In this document: positions 34,098-44,789 of the stretch, piece by piece
How the letters are laid out: every line of letters starts with the position of its first letter
How positions within the stretch are numbered: the first letter of the stretch is position 1
Origin: Chitinophagaceae bacterium UBA4411
GTDB lineage: Bacteria; Bacteroidota; Bacteroidia; Chitinophagales; Chitinophagaceae
DNA: 48,975 nucleotides
Reading direction: 5' to 3'
Assembly (NCBI GenBank): GCA_002400415.1
Contig: DGQP01000010.1
Location: 1-48,975 of the forward strand
The notes under the pieces: generated by a model
Seen by the model: the letters and a program-made list of their open reading frames with translations, nothing else
What the model was told of the DNA's origin: nothing
The model's database searches: none
Made by a program: the position numbers and the translations under genes

Positions 34098-37000
34098 CTA
34101 TTGAATTATTTTTTGCAGCGACTGTCTTGTTTCCGTCACTGTCTTAATACCTTCCCTGGTTTCCACTTTCGTTCTTATCAGGGTCCCCTCCTCGTCGTAC
34201 TCATAAAAACTGCCGTAGTTATTAGCGTCCAGTTCAGCCAGCAGCCGCAGGTTAACGGGATCGTACACATAACTTTTTACATTGGAATTAAATGGATGAA
34301 TCCGGATATCGTCAAAGTAGACAGAGGAGGCTGTGCTATTCACCAAATCAAGTGAAACCGACGTACTGCCTGTTGGAACAGTAAATACACCCTCGTATCG
34401 CTGCCAGCCATCAATGATGGGTCCGGCAGGATACAACGTATCATTGTCAGCCGGGTTTGCATTATATCTTAACCGCACCTGGTTGTTGGTATACGTATAT
34501 TCCCTGCACGGTATCCCGGCCGCCGTATTACCACAGTTCTCTTTTACCCAGGCACTGAATAGCATTTTCTTACCCGGTGTAATGCTGAATGTCCTGTGCA
34601 GCATGGAATCTGAAGCCGCAATAGGTTGGGTATAAGTACAATTGTTAACCGTTGTGTAGCTTCTGTAAAATTTGATGGAACCCCAGGAAGGCGTATTGGA
34701 ATCCATGACAGTATAATTATCAACTACGAGGTAGGCGTCACTTCCGCCAGTAGTGCAAAAACTGGTATAAGGACCGGGAGTACAGGAATAGCTGTAACTC
34801 GCGTAGAACTGCAGGTATAAAATATAGACCCCTTTATCCAGGCAAAAACTCCTGGTTTTTGTTTTCGAATAGGTATCCGAAGTAGTACCCAGGTCCGTCC
34901 CGATATGTGTTATATTGTTGGCACTATCGTAAACAGAAATAGACGCAAAGGCAGGGAAACTGCTGTAAGAGGAATTCTCTTTTCCAGACATTGATCTGAA
35001 CTTGAGTGTATAGGTTCCTGCGGCCCCAATCTCAAAGTATTGCTTTGTCGTGATATAATAACTGTACGAAACATAGTTGCCTGAAATGGAACTGGTCGGC
35101 AATGAAGGCTGCAACGTATAATACACGCCACCCAAAACATCACCTGAATTAAATGTGGTATTGGTATTACTGAAATTAGCAGCCGAACTGATGTACGTCA
35201 TATTACCACCACGGGATCCCCAGACCACCGATGGCACAACAGCGGTGGATGCCATACTATTGGAAAAAGCCTGGGGGTCGCTGGCAAAAGGCAGGTTCAG
35301 TGAACCTGTTCCGTTGACTCCCAAAACATATTTACCTGTATGCGCTTTAAAATCAGTAGAATCAGTATTGACCAAAAAGCTGTTGGACATTTTACCAAAA
35401 TCAATATGTTTTTTCCGGTAATTATATTGGGCATTGCTTAGCGATTCACCATATTGGTAATCCTCAAAGCTTTCAGCAAACATCTCGTTATACCGTGCAT
35501 TACCTGCAATCGCTACAGGTAAGGTCTTGTCATAGCCATACTGGGCAGAAGTATAAATTCCCATCGCATCCTGTGTTTCCAGTTCCAGGCCTTTGGCATT
35601 TACTTTATTCAGTTTACTGTTCCATACCCATTGCGTACTCAGGGTATCGGGTACAAGGTTATTGGACACGTTGAAACTCCAATAAGGTTTGAAGTTTTTG
35701 AGTAACCCGTTTTCAGCAATATTTGTCAGGGAAGTACTGTCGTACTCTTTTCTGCCATCATAGAAAACCATATTGCGGTAAGAACGGAAATTACCCAGCA
35801 TACCTTTGCGGTAGAGATTGATGCTCTTTTCCATATAACCCAGGCTGTCTTCGACCTCTGTTCTTAAACACGTAACAGGGTCACTGACGATCTTCAGTTT
35901 CCGGATAACATCATTATCCGTTTGCCACTTTTCTTTGTATTCTATAGAAGCCGCATTGATTACCTTACTGGCCGTATCAAAAAACAGCTTTCCGGTGGAC
36001 ATGGGATTAGACATACTGGTAATACTGGCAGCCTTCGCATCCAGCAGGTTCCTGTGCCCGCTCCGGATAATCCGGAAACTGACAGCCGACATGGTATAAG
36101 GCTGTCCTTTCGCATCGATGAAAATAAAATCAGGTGTTGTGGTGAGTGAAGTATTATTTTTATTTCTGTCATATACCCACACAACTGAATTGCCCGGTGT
36201 GGCCAACTGGGCATTACAACCTGTATCCGGTAAAACAGCTTTCTTGATCAGCAACTCATCCCCGCTTTCAAAAACTGCATGATTAAACCCGGGGTTAGTG
36301 ATCTTTCCATCCAAAAAATTGATACCTGAATAAGCAGCATCAATATTGGTATATGCCAGGCCCATTCCGCTGTAAGCCCAATGCGCCGGAAACGAGCTGT
36401 TATATATGGGCCTGTTAAATTCATTATTCGTCCGGCTCACCAGCACTTCTCCCGTCTGCGCATCATAGGCAAGATTTTTGGTAGACACCGCACTTCCTTT
36501 ATCAATCACCAGGACGCTGTCCAACACCCCATGGAAGTTCACCACTTTGGTGGTGGTTACGGCACGATAGACATTTTCTGCAATCCCATCTACCGGCCAG
36601 ATCGTGGGAACAGGGATCCAAATAGGGCCAAAATAGAATATATCCACCTGGCCCTGGTTTTCCCGGCTGCTTGCTTTTACAGAAAACTCACGGGTATCCG
36701 TCATGAGGTCTATATCAATTCCCATATTGCCTGAATACAAAGTGCCCCCTGCCTCCTTCCGGATAAAGGAGAACTTATCATTTAATCCATTTGAACCTGT
36801 ATTACGGTAAAAATTTTCAGTATAACTGATCCGTGTTGCAGTATCGTTTGCCGCATAGGAAGATTGTGACTTTACTTTCCCGTGCATATCATTATTGATG
36901 ATCAAAAAACCCTGTGACTGCGCCTTAAGATCGTAAGCATATTTATTGAAAAAATTAGTAGTGGATGCCTGGTGAAACTCTTTCACACTGGCAGCGTCAA

Positions 37001-40000
37001 AGGGTGTATAACTGTAATAAACGGGATAGTCCCTTGCTGTATAAAATTCGGTAACCTGCTTACCGATACCTGATCTTGATTTTTTTGCGGCAGAGGTATC
37101 GACCTTTATTGAACTCACCGACACCTTGCTGTACCCGACCAATGGCGAAGGAAAGAAGGCATCCAGTACCGGCATTTCCACAGCCCCGTAAGAAGTCGGC
37201 CCCATGGGTAAATAATCCTCTATTTCAATGATCGATTGAAAAGGGTTTTCCTCACCGCCGATAGAAGGCTCGTAGGAAGCCACACCGCTGCTGATTTTTC
37301 TGTTGGTGCCATTGAAATTTTCGGTCGTGCTGTAATCATATTGCTGACCATAAGCAGAGGTGAACTGGCCTGTCATTGTGTTCCAGTTATCTTTCAATAA
37401 CACGGACTTTACCCGGTATCCTCCCCCGTATTTAATGCCATCAGGATCATTTAATCTTACAAAGGACCTGGCCGTATCAATATACATGGCTTTGCCATCT
37501 TTGCGGAATGCGTTGACCGGATCGCTGAAAGCATCACGTAAACTCGTCAGCATTCCCAATAACATTTCCCCCACCTGTTTCAAACCCGGCTCACCTGAAA
37601 CATCATAGCCTTTGAATGCCTGCCCGGGCAATTGTTGCCGCAAATATTCCAGTGCGGTGATCGACAATGGGTTCTTTCCTCCCAGCCGTTTCATTTTTAC
37701 CCATATGATATTGGGATTTGTGGCATCTACTCCATAATCTGTGTTAGCAGTATTACCGTATCCTGCATAACAGCTGATTTGTTCCGGGCCTTTGGGCATT
37801 TGTACCCATATCTTGAATGCCAGTTGGCTGTTTCCCTGAAAATACTTGTTATACGCATCAGCTGCATTGGTACAGGCAACCGGTACCCGGAAGAAAACAT
37901 AATCATTCTCCGCTGAGGATGCTGTTTCCGAACGATATAGTTTATTGGAAGCTGTACTGAAGGAAGAACTATTGTTAAACCCTGCAACCCGCATCATTAC
38001 AGCAGCTCTCCTGTTCTGTACAAAGGCATAGTCATCGCTTTCATAATTCACTTCGATCTGCCCGCCGGAAGGCAATACGATTTTCCGGAGCATCCAGGCG
38101 CTGGCATATTTATTCAGCGTATCACTGGTCGTGGATTGAGCGCTATACGGATAATCATTGTTCTTCATTCCGGCCGGGTTCGAGTTCTGTGGCTTATAGA
38201 CTCCCCAGCGATCACTTGAACCGAATGAATAATTAGGATTGCCGGGTGTACCAGCTGCATCATAAACAAACCTGTATTTATTTTTAAAGCCCCTTGCTTT
38301 CCCATTAAATGTTGAGTAAACACTATCTAATGTCAGTTTCCCCTTATTACCTGCGCTACCCGACGGATTATCGGGAGTATTCTGGCAAAGCAGGTAGCTG
38401 TACCTGAAATGAACGGTCTTAATCGGCTTTGCTTTAACCAGTTTATTCTTTTTGAGATCGGCTTTGCTAAACAGGGCGATACTATCCAGTTTTTTGACAA
38501 GGGTTTCGCTGCTGTTAATTCCGCCATGTTCACCTGAAGCACCCTTGCCATCCAGCCTGTCAGAAACATAAAAGAAGGCTATCATTGTCTTGGATTCAAT
38601 GGATTGGAGATACCAGGACTCCCGCTCACCATAAGAAATCAGCGCTTTATCATCCTTTACTTCAGACCGGAGCCCCGCATTGAAATTGGCAGAATCATTT
38701 AATGATAATGGTGTTCTCCATTTATGGGCGTAGTTGCTGCCGTCTTTAATCCTTGAATAATTAAATTTTACAGCATCTCCCAGGTCATCTTCCGTAATAC
38801 CGTTACCGGTTACATCCACATAATCGGGAGACAAAATTCCCGATAATAAAAAGGAATGGGCATAGGCAGGTGTGGTAGTGATCTGGACATACCCATCACG
38901 GTTCGACTTATCATCCAGCAATACAGAACCGGAAGAAGCCAGGTTTTGATTCACCGCTACTTTATCCGGGATTTCTGAATAGCTGTTATTAACAGAAAAA
39001 GTAAAATCCTTTTGTTTGATATTATAAACAGGAACACCATACACATATCTCTTGCCATTGCCTTCGGTTACATTGATCTGGGAAAGATGATGGGCTTTGC
39101 GGAAACCACCGGCACGAAGAATGGTCTCATATAATAATGTATCTGCTGTATTATCCAGCAAAGTCTGGTTATTATAGCTTTTTATTACTTTGTCAAGTCC
39201 GGCAAGAGCGGCTTCTTCTGCTGTCAGGAAACTGATCACCTGGGTACGCTTGTTTCGTTCTGCATTTACCGGTCGTTGGGTCAGGTTCACTAAAGATGCA
39301 TTGGGCCGGAGTGCTTTGTCAAAACGTTGTAGTTTGGGTTCAACTACCGGCGCATTTCCTGTACCGCTCAATACATACCGCACCAGGTCTATTCCACCTA
39401 CCTGTTCAAAACGACCGGAATCAATCACACAATTCTCAGCAGGGTTGCGGAAATACACATTTTCGAATGTACCATTGGGTTGCGTGAACTGAGTGCTGTT
39501 ACGAAGCAGGTTCCCGCTGTTCCATTCACCGATCTGCGATGGTGTTTTGACAGAATTATAATTTGCACCATAGTGTCCTGGTGGATCCACGTCTGCACCC
39601 AGGCTCAGGTTTTTATCTTTGGACAAGGTCAGGTTATCCCGTACATAACCCAGGTCATTGCGAAAAGCCCGGATACTGCCTCCGGTTCCCTCTCCCTGTA
39701 TGGAAAACACATCATAACTATATTGGGGAACAGAAACGACAGGAGTGTTGGGTGTTACTTCTTTATCATTGAAGCGGGTAAAATCCATAACATAGTTTGG
39801 ATTGTTTACCGCCTGCTGGTAATAGAGATAACCCACCATTGGTTTTTTCTGCAGGGTATCTCCTTTCAGGATCTCTGATTTCTGGCCATATACTTCAGCT
39901 TCCACATCCGCCGCCACTCCCCAACTGCCCAGCCCTAATTGAAAGCGTCCTGACCATGCCGTATTGGTAATGGGCATGCGGATCGATGGTATATAGCTTG

Positions 40001-41096
40001 GTTTTAAAAAGCTGATGGTATTTGAATGCAGCGTGAAGTTGACCCCACCCCCTGCATTATAGGTATAATCACCCCGCTTTCTTTCTTCATAGTTGCTGAA
40101 TGATACCTGTTCAGCAATCTGCAGCGCTTTCATACCTGACCTTGAATTATACCCGGTAGAAAGGCTGCCACCAAAAGAAAGAGAATTTTGCTTGTACATG
40201 GTACTGGCAGTCAAAGAAACTCCGCCTGAAAAAGAGGATCCCGCTCTTGAATTAATATCAATACCAAAACTGACCGATGGGTTTAAGGTCAGCGGCAATC
40301 CTGTGCTGGTATCGGCCTTTCCTCCCTGGGATGATTGCGTGATCTTTTCACTGGCCGCAATAGCTGAAATTTTAAATCCGGCATTTCCTCTTAACGCCAG
40401 ATCAAGAGAAGGGCCCAGGTAATTATTAAATGCCACCCCAAGACTGGCTCCTGCTCTCAAAGAAAAATTAATACTGTCTTTAATGACACCTTTTTGCCCG
40501 AGCAATTCCAGATCTCCGCCGATGCCCAAACCCCAGGTTTTATTAGGTTTCATCTTTTGCATCTGCTCCAGCGTATCCTGCCCGTTAAAATCATCAGGTA
40601 CTCCTCTTGAATTACGGTTAATATTCCCCGGGTTAATATTCCATCCCAATCCAACCCAACTGGCCTCCTGTTCCGGGCTTATGCCACCATCGTAATACAT
40701 ATTAACCGGGTATCCTCCCACATCCATCAATGGAATATTATAACTGAAATCTCCTGTGAACAGGTTCACCATATTATCTGTACCGATGGATTTAAAAGAG
40801 GACATCTCTGGCTGCCCGGGGCCTCCAATAAAATCTTTTTGAGCTGTCTTATCACCGTTCATTTCTTCAGGATGAATACTCATCCCGTCCACATATCCCT
40901 TGTTTAGTTCCGGGGCCAGCACAGGTTTGTACAAACCTGTAGCCGCCGGGTTTGCTTTCCAGGTATCATTCATGCTGCCAGAACGATTAAACTTGCTGGT
41001 ACCAGCACTTGCCGGTAACAGCAATGCCATATAAAACAGCACACAAAAGAAAGCGGCGATTTTAGGGCGATGAAAATTTGCTAACTGTAAAATCAT
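34098..41096 (-). CDS. Giant SpvB/RHS-like shell protein
   Basis: 2332 residues from the ATG at 41096; the longer frame to 41180 overlaps the upstream gene, while the shorter one gives the signal peptide FHRPKIAAFFCVLFYMALLL. Residues ~95-170 have the opening of Bacteroidota RHS-like shell proteins (IGTDNMVNLFTGDFSYNIPL, then YYDGGISPEQEASWVGLGWN). The middle is long beta-rich repeats without many canonical YD motifs. Around ~2160-2270 is a carbohydrate-binding-like jelly roll ending STASSVYFDDIRIHPFN, followed by a YD unit (YVYDPVNLRLLAELDANNYG, YEYDEEGTLIRTKVETREG). There is no toxin tip after it. By analogy with TcB/SpvB next to a TcC-type RHS protein it could form half of a cocoon for the 2869-residue protein. 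Confidence 0.75.
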   Translation of the reverse strand: MILQLANFHRPKIAAFFCVLFYMALLLPASAGTSKFNRSGSMNDTWKANPAATGLYKPVLAPELNKGYVDGMSIHPEEMNGDKTAQKDFIGGPGQPEMSSFKSIGTDNMVNLFTGDFSYNIPLMDVGGYPVNMYYDGGISPEQEASWVGLGWNINPGNINRNSRGVPDDFNGQDTLEQMQKMKPNKTWGLGIGGDLELLGQKGVIKDSINFSLRAGASLGVAFNNYLGPSLDLALRGNAGFKISAIAASEKITQSSQGGKADTSTGLPLTLNPSVSFGIDINSRAGSSFSGGVSLTASTMYKQNSLSFGGSLSTGYNSRSGMKALQIAEQVSFSNYEERKRGDYTYNAGGGVNFTLHSNTISFLKPSYIPSIRMPITNTAWSGRFQLGLGSWGVAADVEAEVYGQKSEILKGDTLQKKPMVGYLYYQQAVNNPNYVMDFTRFNDKEVTPNTPVVSVPQYSYDVFSIQGEGTGGSIRAFRNDLGYVRDNLTLSKDKNLSLGADVDPPGHYGANYNSVKTPSQIGEWNSGNLLRNSTQFTQPNGTFENVYFRNPAENCVIDSGRFEQVGGIDLVRYVLSGTGNAPVVEPKLQRFDKALRPNASLVNLTQRPVNAERNKRTQVISFLTAEEAALAGLDKVIKSYNNQTLLDNTADTLLYETILRAGGFRKAHHLSQINVTEGNGKRYVYGVPVYNIKQKDFTFSVNNSYSEIPDKVAVNQNLASSGSVLLDDKSNRDGYVQITTTPAYAHSFLLSGILSPDYVDVTGNGITEDDLGDAVKFNYSRIKDGSNYAHKWRTPLSLNDSANFNAGLRSEVKDDKALISYGERESWYLQSIESKTMIAFFYVSDRLDGKGASGEHGGINSSETLVKKLDSIALFSKADLKKNKLVKAKPIKTVHFRYSYLLCQNTPDNPSGSAGNKGKLTLDSVYSTFNGKARGFKNKYRFVYDAAGTPGNPNYSFGSSDRWGVYKPQNSNPAGMKNNDYPYSAQSTTSDTLNKYASAWMLRKIVLPSGGQIEVNYESDDYAFVQNRRAAVMMRVAGFNNSSSFSTASNKLYRSETASSAENDYVFFRVPVACTNAADAYNKYFQGNSQLAFKIWVQMPKGPEQISCYAGYGNTANTDYGVDATNPNIIWVKMKRLGGKNPLSITALEYLRQQLPGQAFKGYDVSGEPGLKQVGEMLLGMLTSLRDAFSDPVNAFRKDGKAMYIDTARSFVRLNDPDGIKYGGGYRVKSVLLKDNWNTMTGQFTSAYGQQYDYSTTENFNGTNRKISSGVASYEPSIGGEENPFQSIIEIEDYLPMGPTSYGAVEMPVLDAFFPSPLVGYSKVSVSSIKVDTSAAKKSRSGIGKQVTEFYTARDYPVYYSYTPFDAASVKEFHQASTTNFFNKYAYDLKAQSQGFLIINNDMHGKVKSQSSYAANDTATRISYTENFYRNTGSNGLNDKFSFIRKEAGGTLYSGNMGIDIDLMTDTREFSVKASSRENQGQVDIFYFGPIWIPVPTIWPVDGIAENVYRAVTTTKVVNFHGVLDSVLVIDKGSAVSTKNLAYDAQTGEVLVSRTNNEFNRPIYNSSFPAHWAYSGMGLAYTNIDAAYSGINFLDGKITNPGFNHAVFESGDELLIKKAVLPDTGCNAQLATPGNSVVWVYDRNKNNTSLTTTPDFIFIDAKGQPYTMSAVSFRIIRSGHRNLLDAKAASITSMSNPMSTGKLFFDTASKVINAASIEYKEKWQTDNDVIRKLKIVSDPVTCLRTEVEDSLGYMEKSINLYRKGMLGNFRSYRNMVFYDGRKEYDSTSLTNIAENGLLKNFKPYWSFNVSNNLVPDTLSTQWVWNSKLNKVNAKGLELETQDAMGIYTSAQYGYDKTLPVAIAGNARYNEMFAESFEDYQYGESLSNAQYNYRKKHIDFGKMSNSFLVNTDSTDFKAHTGKYVLGVNGTGSLNLPFASDPQAFSNSMASTAVVPSVVWGSRGGNMTYISSAANFSNTNTTFNSGDVLGGVYYTLQPSLPTSSISGNYVSYSYYITTKQYFEIGAAGTYTLKFRSMSGKENSSYSSFPAFASISVYDSANNITHIGTDLGTTSDTYSKTKTRSFCLDKGVYILYLQFYASYSYSCTPGPYTSFCTTGGSDAYLVVDNYTVMDSNTPSWGSIKFYRSYTTVNNCTYTQPIAASDSMLHRTFSITPGKKMLFSAWVKENCGNTAAGIPCREYTYTNNQVRLRYNANPADNDTLYPAGPIIDGWQRYEGVFTVPTGSTSVSLDLVNSTASSVYFDDIRIHPFNSNVKSYVYDPVNLRLLAELDANNYGSFYEYDEEGTLIRTKVETREGIKTVTETRQSLQKIIQ

Positions 41097-41121
41097 AAGT
41101 ATGTTATAACAGGTTACTGGT

Positions 41122-42216
41122 TTATTTTGCAATGATGAAAGATGCCCGGTAACGGCTATCCTGCACATCAGCGATCTCAATAAAATAAGTGGTCTCTTTG
41201 CTGAATGAATGATCCAGCTTAAACACTAAAAAGTTGTTTCCGTATTCGATAGGCTTCTTTACTTCTTTGACCAACGCCCCTCTTGCATCCAGGAACCGGA
41301 CAGCGGTCTCATGCGTCTTATCATAAGAATAGTACTTGATACCAAGAATATTATCCGGCAGCACAGCGGTGCTTTTATACCCGTTATCATTTTTTAATTC
41401 GAGGTACACTCCACCGGCTGGCAGCAGTGATTCGGGCTTTTCCGGCTGCACCCTGAACGTCCATACTTCACTTTGCGCAGCAAAAGCTTCCCCGTTTTTG
41501 GCAACCACTCTCCATGCATACAGTTTCCCGGTATCCAGGCTTTTGGCGGAAGCTGGATAACTGCTGATCATCGCTGTCAGCCTTCCCATATTATACACGG
41601 GTAGATTTTCCTGTATAGCAGCAGCAGCAGTCTGGTCTGGTCTCACTTCTGTTAGCAATAAATCATAATTCAGGTCATTGAATAAAGTAAGCGGAGCAGG
41701 AGGCAGCCAGCTGAATTGCGGATAGTGTGTTTGAATGGAAGCTGCATCGGCAGGCATGGCTAACTGAGGCGGGCTCAAGGGGATTACTTCTATATTCATA
41801 CAATCTTCAGCCAGGATATTGTCTCCTTTGTCAGTTCCATTGTAAATAGAATAACAGGCCCGGTAATTTCCAATCGGAAGCAATGCATCCGTCAAACGAT
41901 TGAACGCAGGTGATAAGAAAGTATAATCTACCGGTGAAATATCTGCCAGCTTTATTTGTTTCACACCCTTTGTAAGTGTAACAGGTTTTGTAAATGCAGT
42001 CATTACAGGCTGGTTATCGGTCATATTGGTCAGCGTTAGTCCAACCGTAACATTCAGTGAACCCGATCCTGAATAAATCAGTGCCAGGTTCCAGAGTTGA
42101 TTCCTTTGCACTATACCTGCTGGCGGCTCCTGTAATGAAACTGACACCTGGGCAGCAGCGGCCTGAACGATTGCCGCAAAAATTAATTGACAAAATACTC
42201 GCCTGTACATAAGCAT
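41122..42216 (-). CDS. Secreted Fn3-like protein of the RHS cluster
   Basis: 364 residues. Signal peptide MLMYRRVFCQLIFAAIVQA (cleaved near AAAQ). Three beta-sandwich parts can be seen: a first domain (YSGSGSLNVTVGLTLTNMTD), an Fn3-like middle (YPQFSWLPPAPLTLFNDLNY, then LYAWRVVAKNGEAFAAQSEV with WTFRV), and a last domain with LKVFKLDHSFSKETTYFIEI-like strands (VFKLDHSFSKETTYFIEIAD). No catalytic motif. It starts six bases after the barrel gene and ends 25 bases before the shell gene; such tight spacing argues for a common role, perhaps a scaffold between barrel and shell. Confidence 0.7.
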   Translation of the reverse strand: MLMYRRVFCQLIFAAIVQAAAAQVSVSLQEPPAGIVQRNQLWNLALIYSGSGSLNVTVGLTLTNMTDNQPVMTAFTKPVTLTKGVKQIKLADISPVDYTFLSPAFNRLTDALLPIGNYRACYSIYNGTDKGDNILAEDCMNIEVIPLSPPQLAMPADAASIQTHYPQFSWLPPAPLTLFNDLNYDLLLTEVRPDQTAAAAIQENLPVYNMGRLTAMISSYPASAKSLDTGKLYAWRVVAKNGEAFAAQSEVWTFRVQPEKPESLLPAGGVYLELKNDNGYKSTAVLPDNILGIKYYSYDKTHETAVRFLDARGALVKEVKKPIEYGNNFLVFKLDHSFSKETTYFIEIADVQDSRYRASFIIAK

Positions 42217-42222
42217 CTGCTT

Positions 42223-44643
42223 TTAAAATGTTTTGTAATAAGTCAGTCTTCCCATCCTGTTATCAACTAATTGCAGGTTCATACCGGGAATGAATCCTTT
42301 ATCCATCATAAGCTGAATTTCTCCCAGCTTTGGAATATTCAGAGAGAGGCTTCCGCTGTATCCCCATTGCATAGCTGATAATAAATCATGTTTGATCATT
42401 TTCACCCCGGCTCCTGCTGCAACAACTTTACTGATCCTGAATTCTCCCGAACTTTCAATTGTTTTAACTGTATAATCAATACTCCTGTTCAGTGATGCAC
42501 TCACCATCATTGAAACTTTCCGGAAGAAGATATTTTGCGAAAACAAGAGGTTCCTCGAGTTGTAGTAAACAAAGCCTGAGTCATTTGCTTCGTTAAAGAA
42601 TTGGCTGTACAGCAGGTATGAACTTACCTGCACTGATTTCACTTTATAATAATATCCGGCACTTGCTGACAGGGTATAATACCGGCTCTCCGTATATTGA
42701 TCATCCCCTGTTTTTACCAATTGGAAAGACGGATAATATCCCATAGATATTACCGGCCATTTTTTAAACCGCAGGTTAGCCTGGAGGCTTGCCAGTACAG
42801 AAGAACTTTTATAAGCTGTGCTGACAAAGGGGTTATTATAGTCGTTTTGTTCCAGTGAGGAAATGATGGTTAGCTGCTTCTTAAAAAAGGGTTGTTCCAG
42901 CCTGCTCTTCCACCTGAGTTGGGAAGCACCCGTAGTAAAGGTGCTAAAGGATTGGAAGTTGGCCCCTGTGTACCGGACGCTACCACTAAACCTGGTTTGA
43001 GATTTTGGGAAATAAGACTGTACCCTGGCGGCATACGCTTCATTACTTCTGTCGTTGAAATTAGTGACCGAGTTCATCCATCCCTTTCTTTGCAAACTGT
43101 CAAGGCTGTAATAGGGTTTTGATGATTTTGCTATTTCTGCTACCAGGGAGATATTCCGGCTTACTTTATAAAAACCCTCAATCGTAATACCTGCCAGGTT
43201 ATACTCCGGAATCCTGCCGCTTGACTGGGAAGCGAGAGAAGCATTAAAAAACTGCCTCCTCCCGGTGTAATAGGTGAAAAAAACATGATTCCCATCTTTT
43301 GTACCTTTTCCAAACCTCGCCAGTGCAACATATTGTCTTGACCGGGCTCTGCCGGACACTAGATAGTCACGGAACCGATAATCCACTTTGCCAACAGCTA
43401 TCGCATAATAATAACGGGGATTATACTCGGCCTGAACACCTGTGATGTTGATATTTTTTACGGATAGCTCTGAGTAATCTGCTGTACTTCTGCCAATGCT
43501 GACGGATTGGATCGAAGAGAGTGTTTTGTATCCTTTTGGTAAAATAGAATCCGGGATATTCAGTTGTTTTAACTTTTGTACAAGTACGGTAACGTCCTTT
43601 GCACCCTCGATCTGATTTTTCAATTCGCTGAGGTTATACTGTCGCAATGATTGCAGTTTCCGGTAAAGCTTCTCTGCGGCATATAGCTCCGCAGACAGGC
43701 TGTCAATTTTTGATTTTTTGTATTCGATACTGTCGATGATTTTTTTTACGCCAGTATTGTTACCTGGCTGATCTTTCAGATCATCAGTAAGTGCAGTATA
43801 AGTACTGTCAGAAAACCTTTTATTGAATTTGAAATTGTTTGCCCAGTTACCTTGTTCTCTTAACAGTTTCAAAGCTGAGGAAGCATCCGGTATTTGAAAT
43901 CCCCCTGGCTTAGTAAACAGAATTTTTTCCCGCTCTTCCACCTGTTGCTGGGAAAGGTCCGGCTTTTGAACGGCCTGACTAAGTGAAGCCAGTAACAATC
44001 GTTTCCTGTCGATTATGTGCTTAAGTGAATCCAGTTCACCGTACCCGGATTCGACAAATGATTCCACGGCCTTTGAAATCTTTGCCTTCAGTATCCGTTT
44101 GAAATCTGCAGAATTGAACTGCAGGTTCAGATCAGTATATTTTCTGAACAAGGAACTGTTACTGAAGCGGGTGGTAAGATATACCCGCATTGGATACTGA
44201 TCCTTATATAGTATATCCAGCCTGGCTTGAACCGTATGCTGGTAAATATCCCGTTCTGCATAGGGTGTATCAATCCGGGACCGGTAATAAACATCGTAAA
44301 AAACATTGCCGCTGACCTTCAGTAAAGGTTTGTGAACTTTAGCCACAGGCAAACCACTTGCGTCTCTTCTTTCAACTACTACCTGTTCGGCTGGTACAGG
44401 TGCCGGCGGCAATTGCAGGTACAAAAGATCATATCCTTTACAAATTTTGGGGATAAGGTAGGCCCCGAATATATCAGCATCCTCTGGTAAAGAATCTAAA
44501 AAGGGAATTAGCTTTGATGCAGCCCACTCTGTGCTACCCGAAGCGTTTTTTTGCAATAAGGAATCCTTAACCTGACTATGCAAATCAGCATACATCAGCA
44601 GTAAAAACAGAATAGACAGGAAACAAATCAATCTGAATTTCAT
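42223..44643 (-). CDS. Outer-membrane beta-barrel protein with coiled-coil part
   Basis: 806 residues from the ATG at 44643; the frame can be extended two codons to a TTG at 44649. Signal peptide to about LHSQVKD. The first ~400 residues are soluble and partly helical, with coiled-coil stretches (DSIEYKKSKIDSLSAELYA, then EKLYRKLQSLRQYNLSELKN). From ~420 on, short amphipathic strands with aromatic girdles repeat (YYAIAVGKVDYRFRDYLVSG, RQFFNASLASQSSG, YYTLSASAGYYYKVKSVQV), and the protein ends ...RLTYYKTF with a terminal Phe, as outer-membrane barrels do. It is the first gene of the toxin cluster and is a good candidate for its outer-membrane port or anchor. I do not recognise a named family. 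Confidence 0.72.
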   Translation of the reverse strand: MKFRLICFLSILFLLLMYADLHSQVKDSLLQKNASGSTEWAASKLIPFLDSLPEDADIFGAYLIPKICKGYDLLYLQLPPAPVPAEQVVVERRDASGLPVAKVHKPLLKVSGNVFYDVYYRSRIDTPYAERDIYQHTVQARLDILYKDQYPMRVYLTTRFSNSSLFRKYTDLNLQFNSADFKRILKAKISKAVESFVESGYGELDSLKHIIDRKRLLLASLSQAVQKPDLSQQQVEEREKILFTKPGGFQIPDASSALKLLREQGNWANNFKFNKRFSDSTYTALTDDLKDQPGNNTGVKKIIDSIEYKKSKIDSLSAELYAAEKLYRKLQSLRQYNLSELKNQIEGAKDVTVLVQKLKQLNIPDSILPKGYKTLSSIQSVSIGRSTADYSELSVKNINITGVQAEYNPRYYYAIAVGKVDYRFRDYLVSGRARSRQYVALARFGKGTKDGNHVFFTYYTGRRQFFNASLASQSSGRIPEYNLAGITIEGFYKVSRNISLVAEIAKSSKPYYSLDSLQRKGWMNSVTNFNDRSNEAYAARVQSYFPKSQTRFSGSVRYTGANFQSFSTFTTGASQLRWKSRLEQPFFKKQLTIISSLEQNDYNNPFVSTAYKSSSVLASLQANLRFKKWPVISMGYYPSFQLVKTGDDQYTESRYYTLSASAGYYYKVKSVQVSSYLLYSQFFNEANDSGFVYYNSRNLLFSQNIFFRKVSMMVSASLNRSIDYTVKTIESSGEFRISKVVAAGAGVKMIKHDLLSAMQWGYSGSLSLNIPKLGEIQLMMDKGFIPGMNLQLVDNRMGRLTYYKTF

Positions 44644-44751
44644 AAGCAAAGCAACGGCCTGATCTATATACTTGTGAGCAATACCGTTAACAATTATTCA
44701 ATCTGATAAATGAATAAAAGAACAAATCATCTTCACCTGTCTAAGATGCAC

Positions 44752-44769
44752 AAAAAATCCGTCCGGATT
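44752..44769 (-). terminator. Terminator-like hairpin in the cluster leader
   Basis: Read on the - strand, AATCCGGACGGATT forms a short stem (AATCC/GGATT, loop GGAC... up to AATCCG/CGGATT) that runs into six T. It is weak and may act as an attenuator or as an end for read-through transcripts. Confidence 0.35.
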
Positions 44770-44789
44770 ATTGACAGAACGCTGACTTT

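Noticed and set aside
23891..44643. Type VI secretion link for the RHS protein
   Set aside because: The RHS protein has its own signal peptide and no PAAR or VgrG part, and no type VI gene is in the window.
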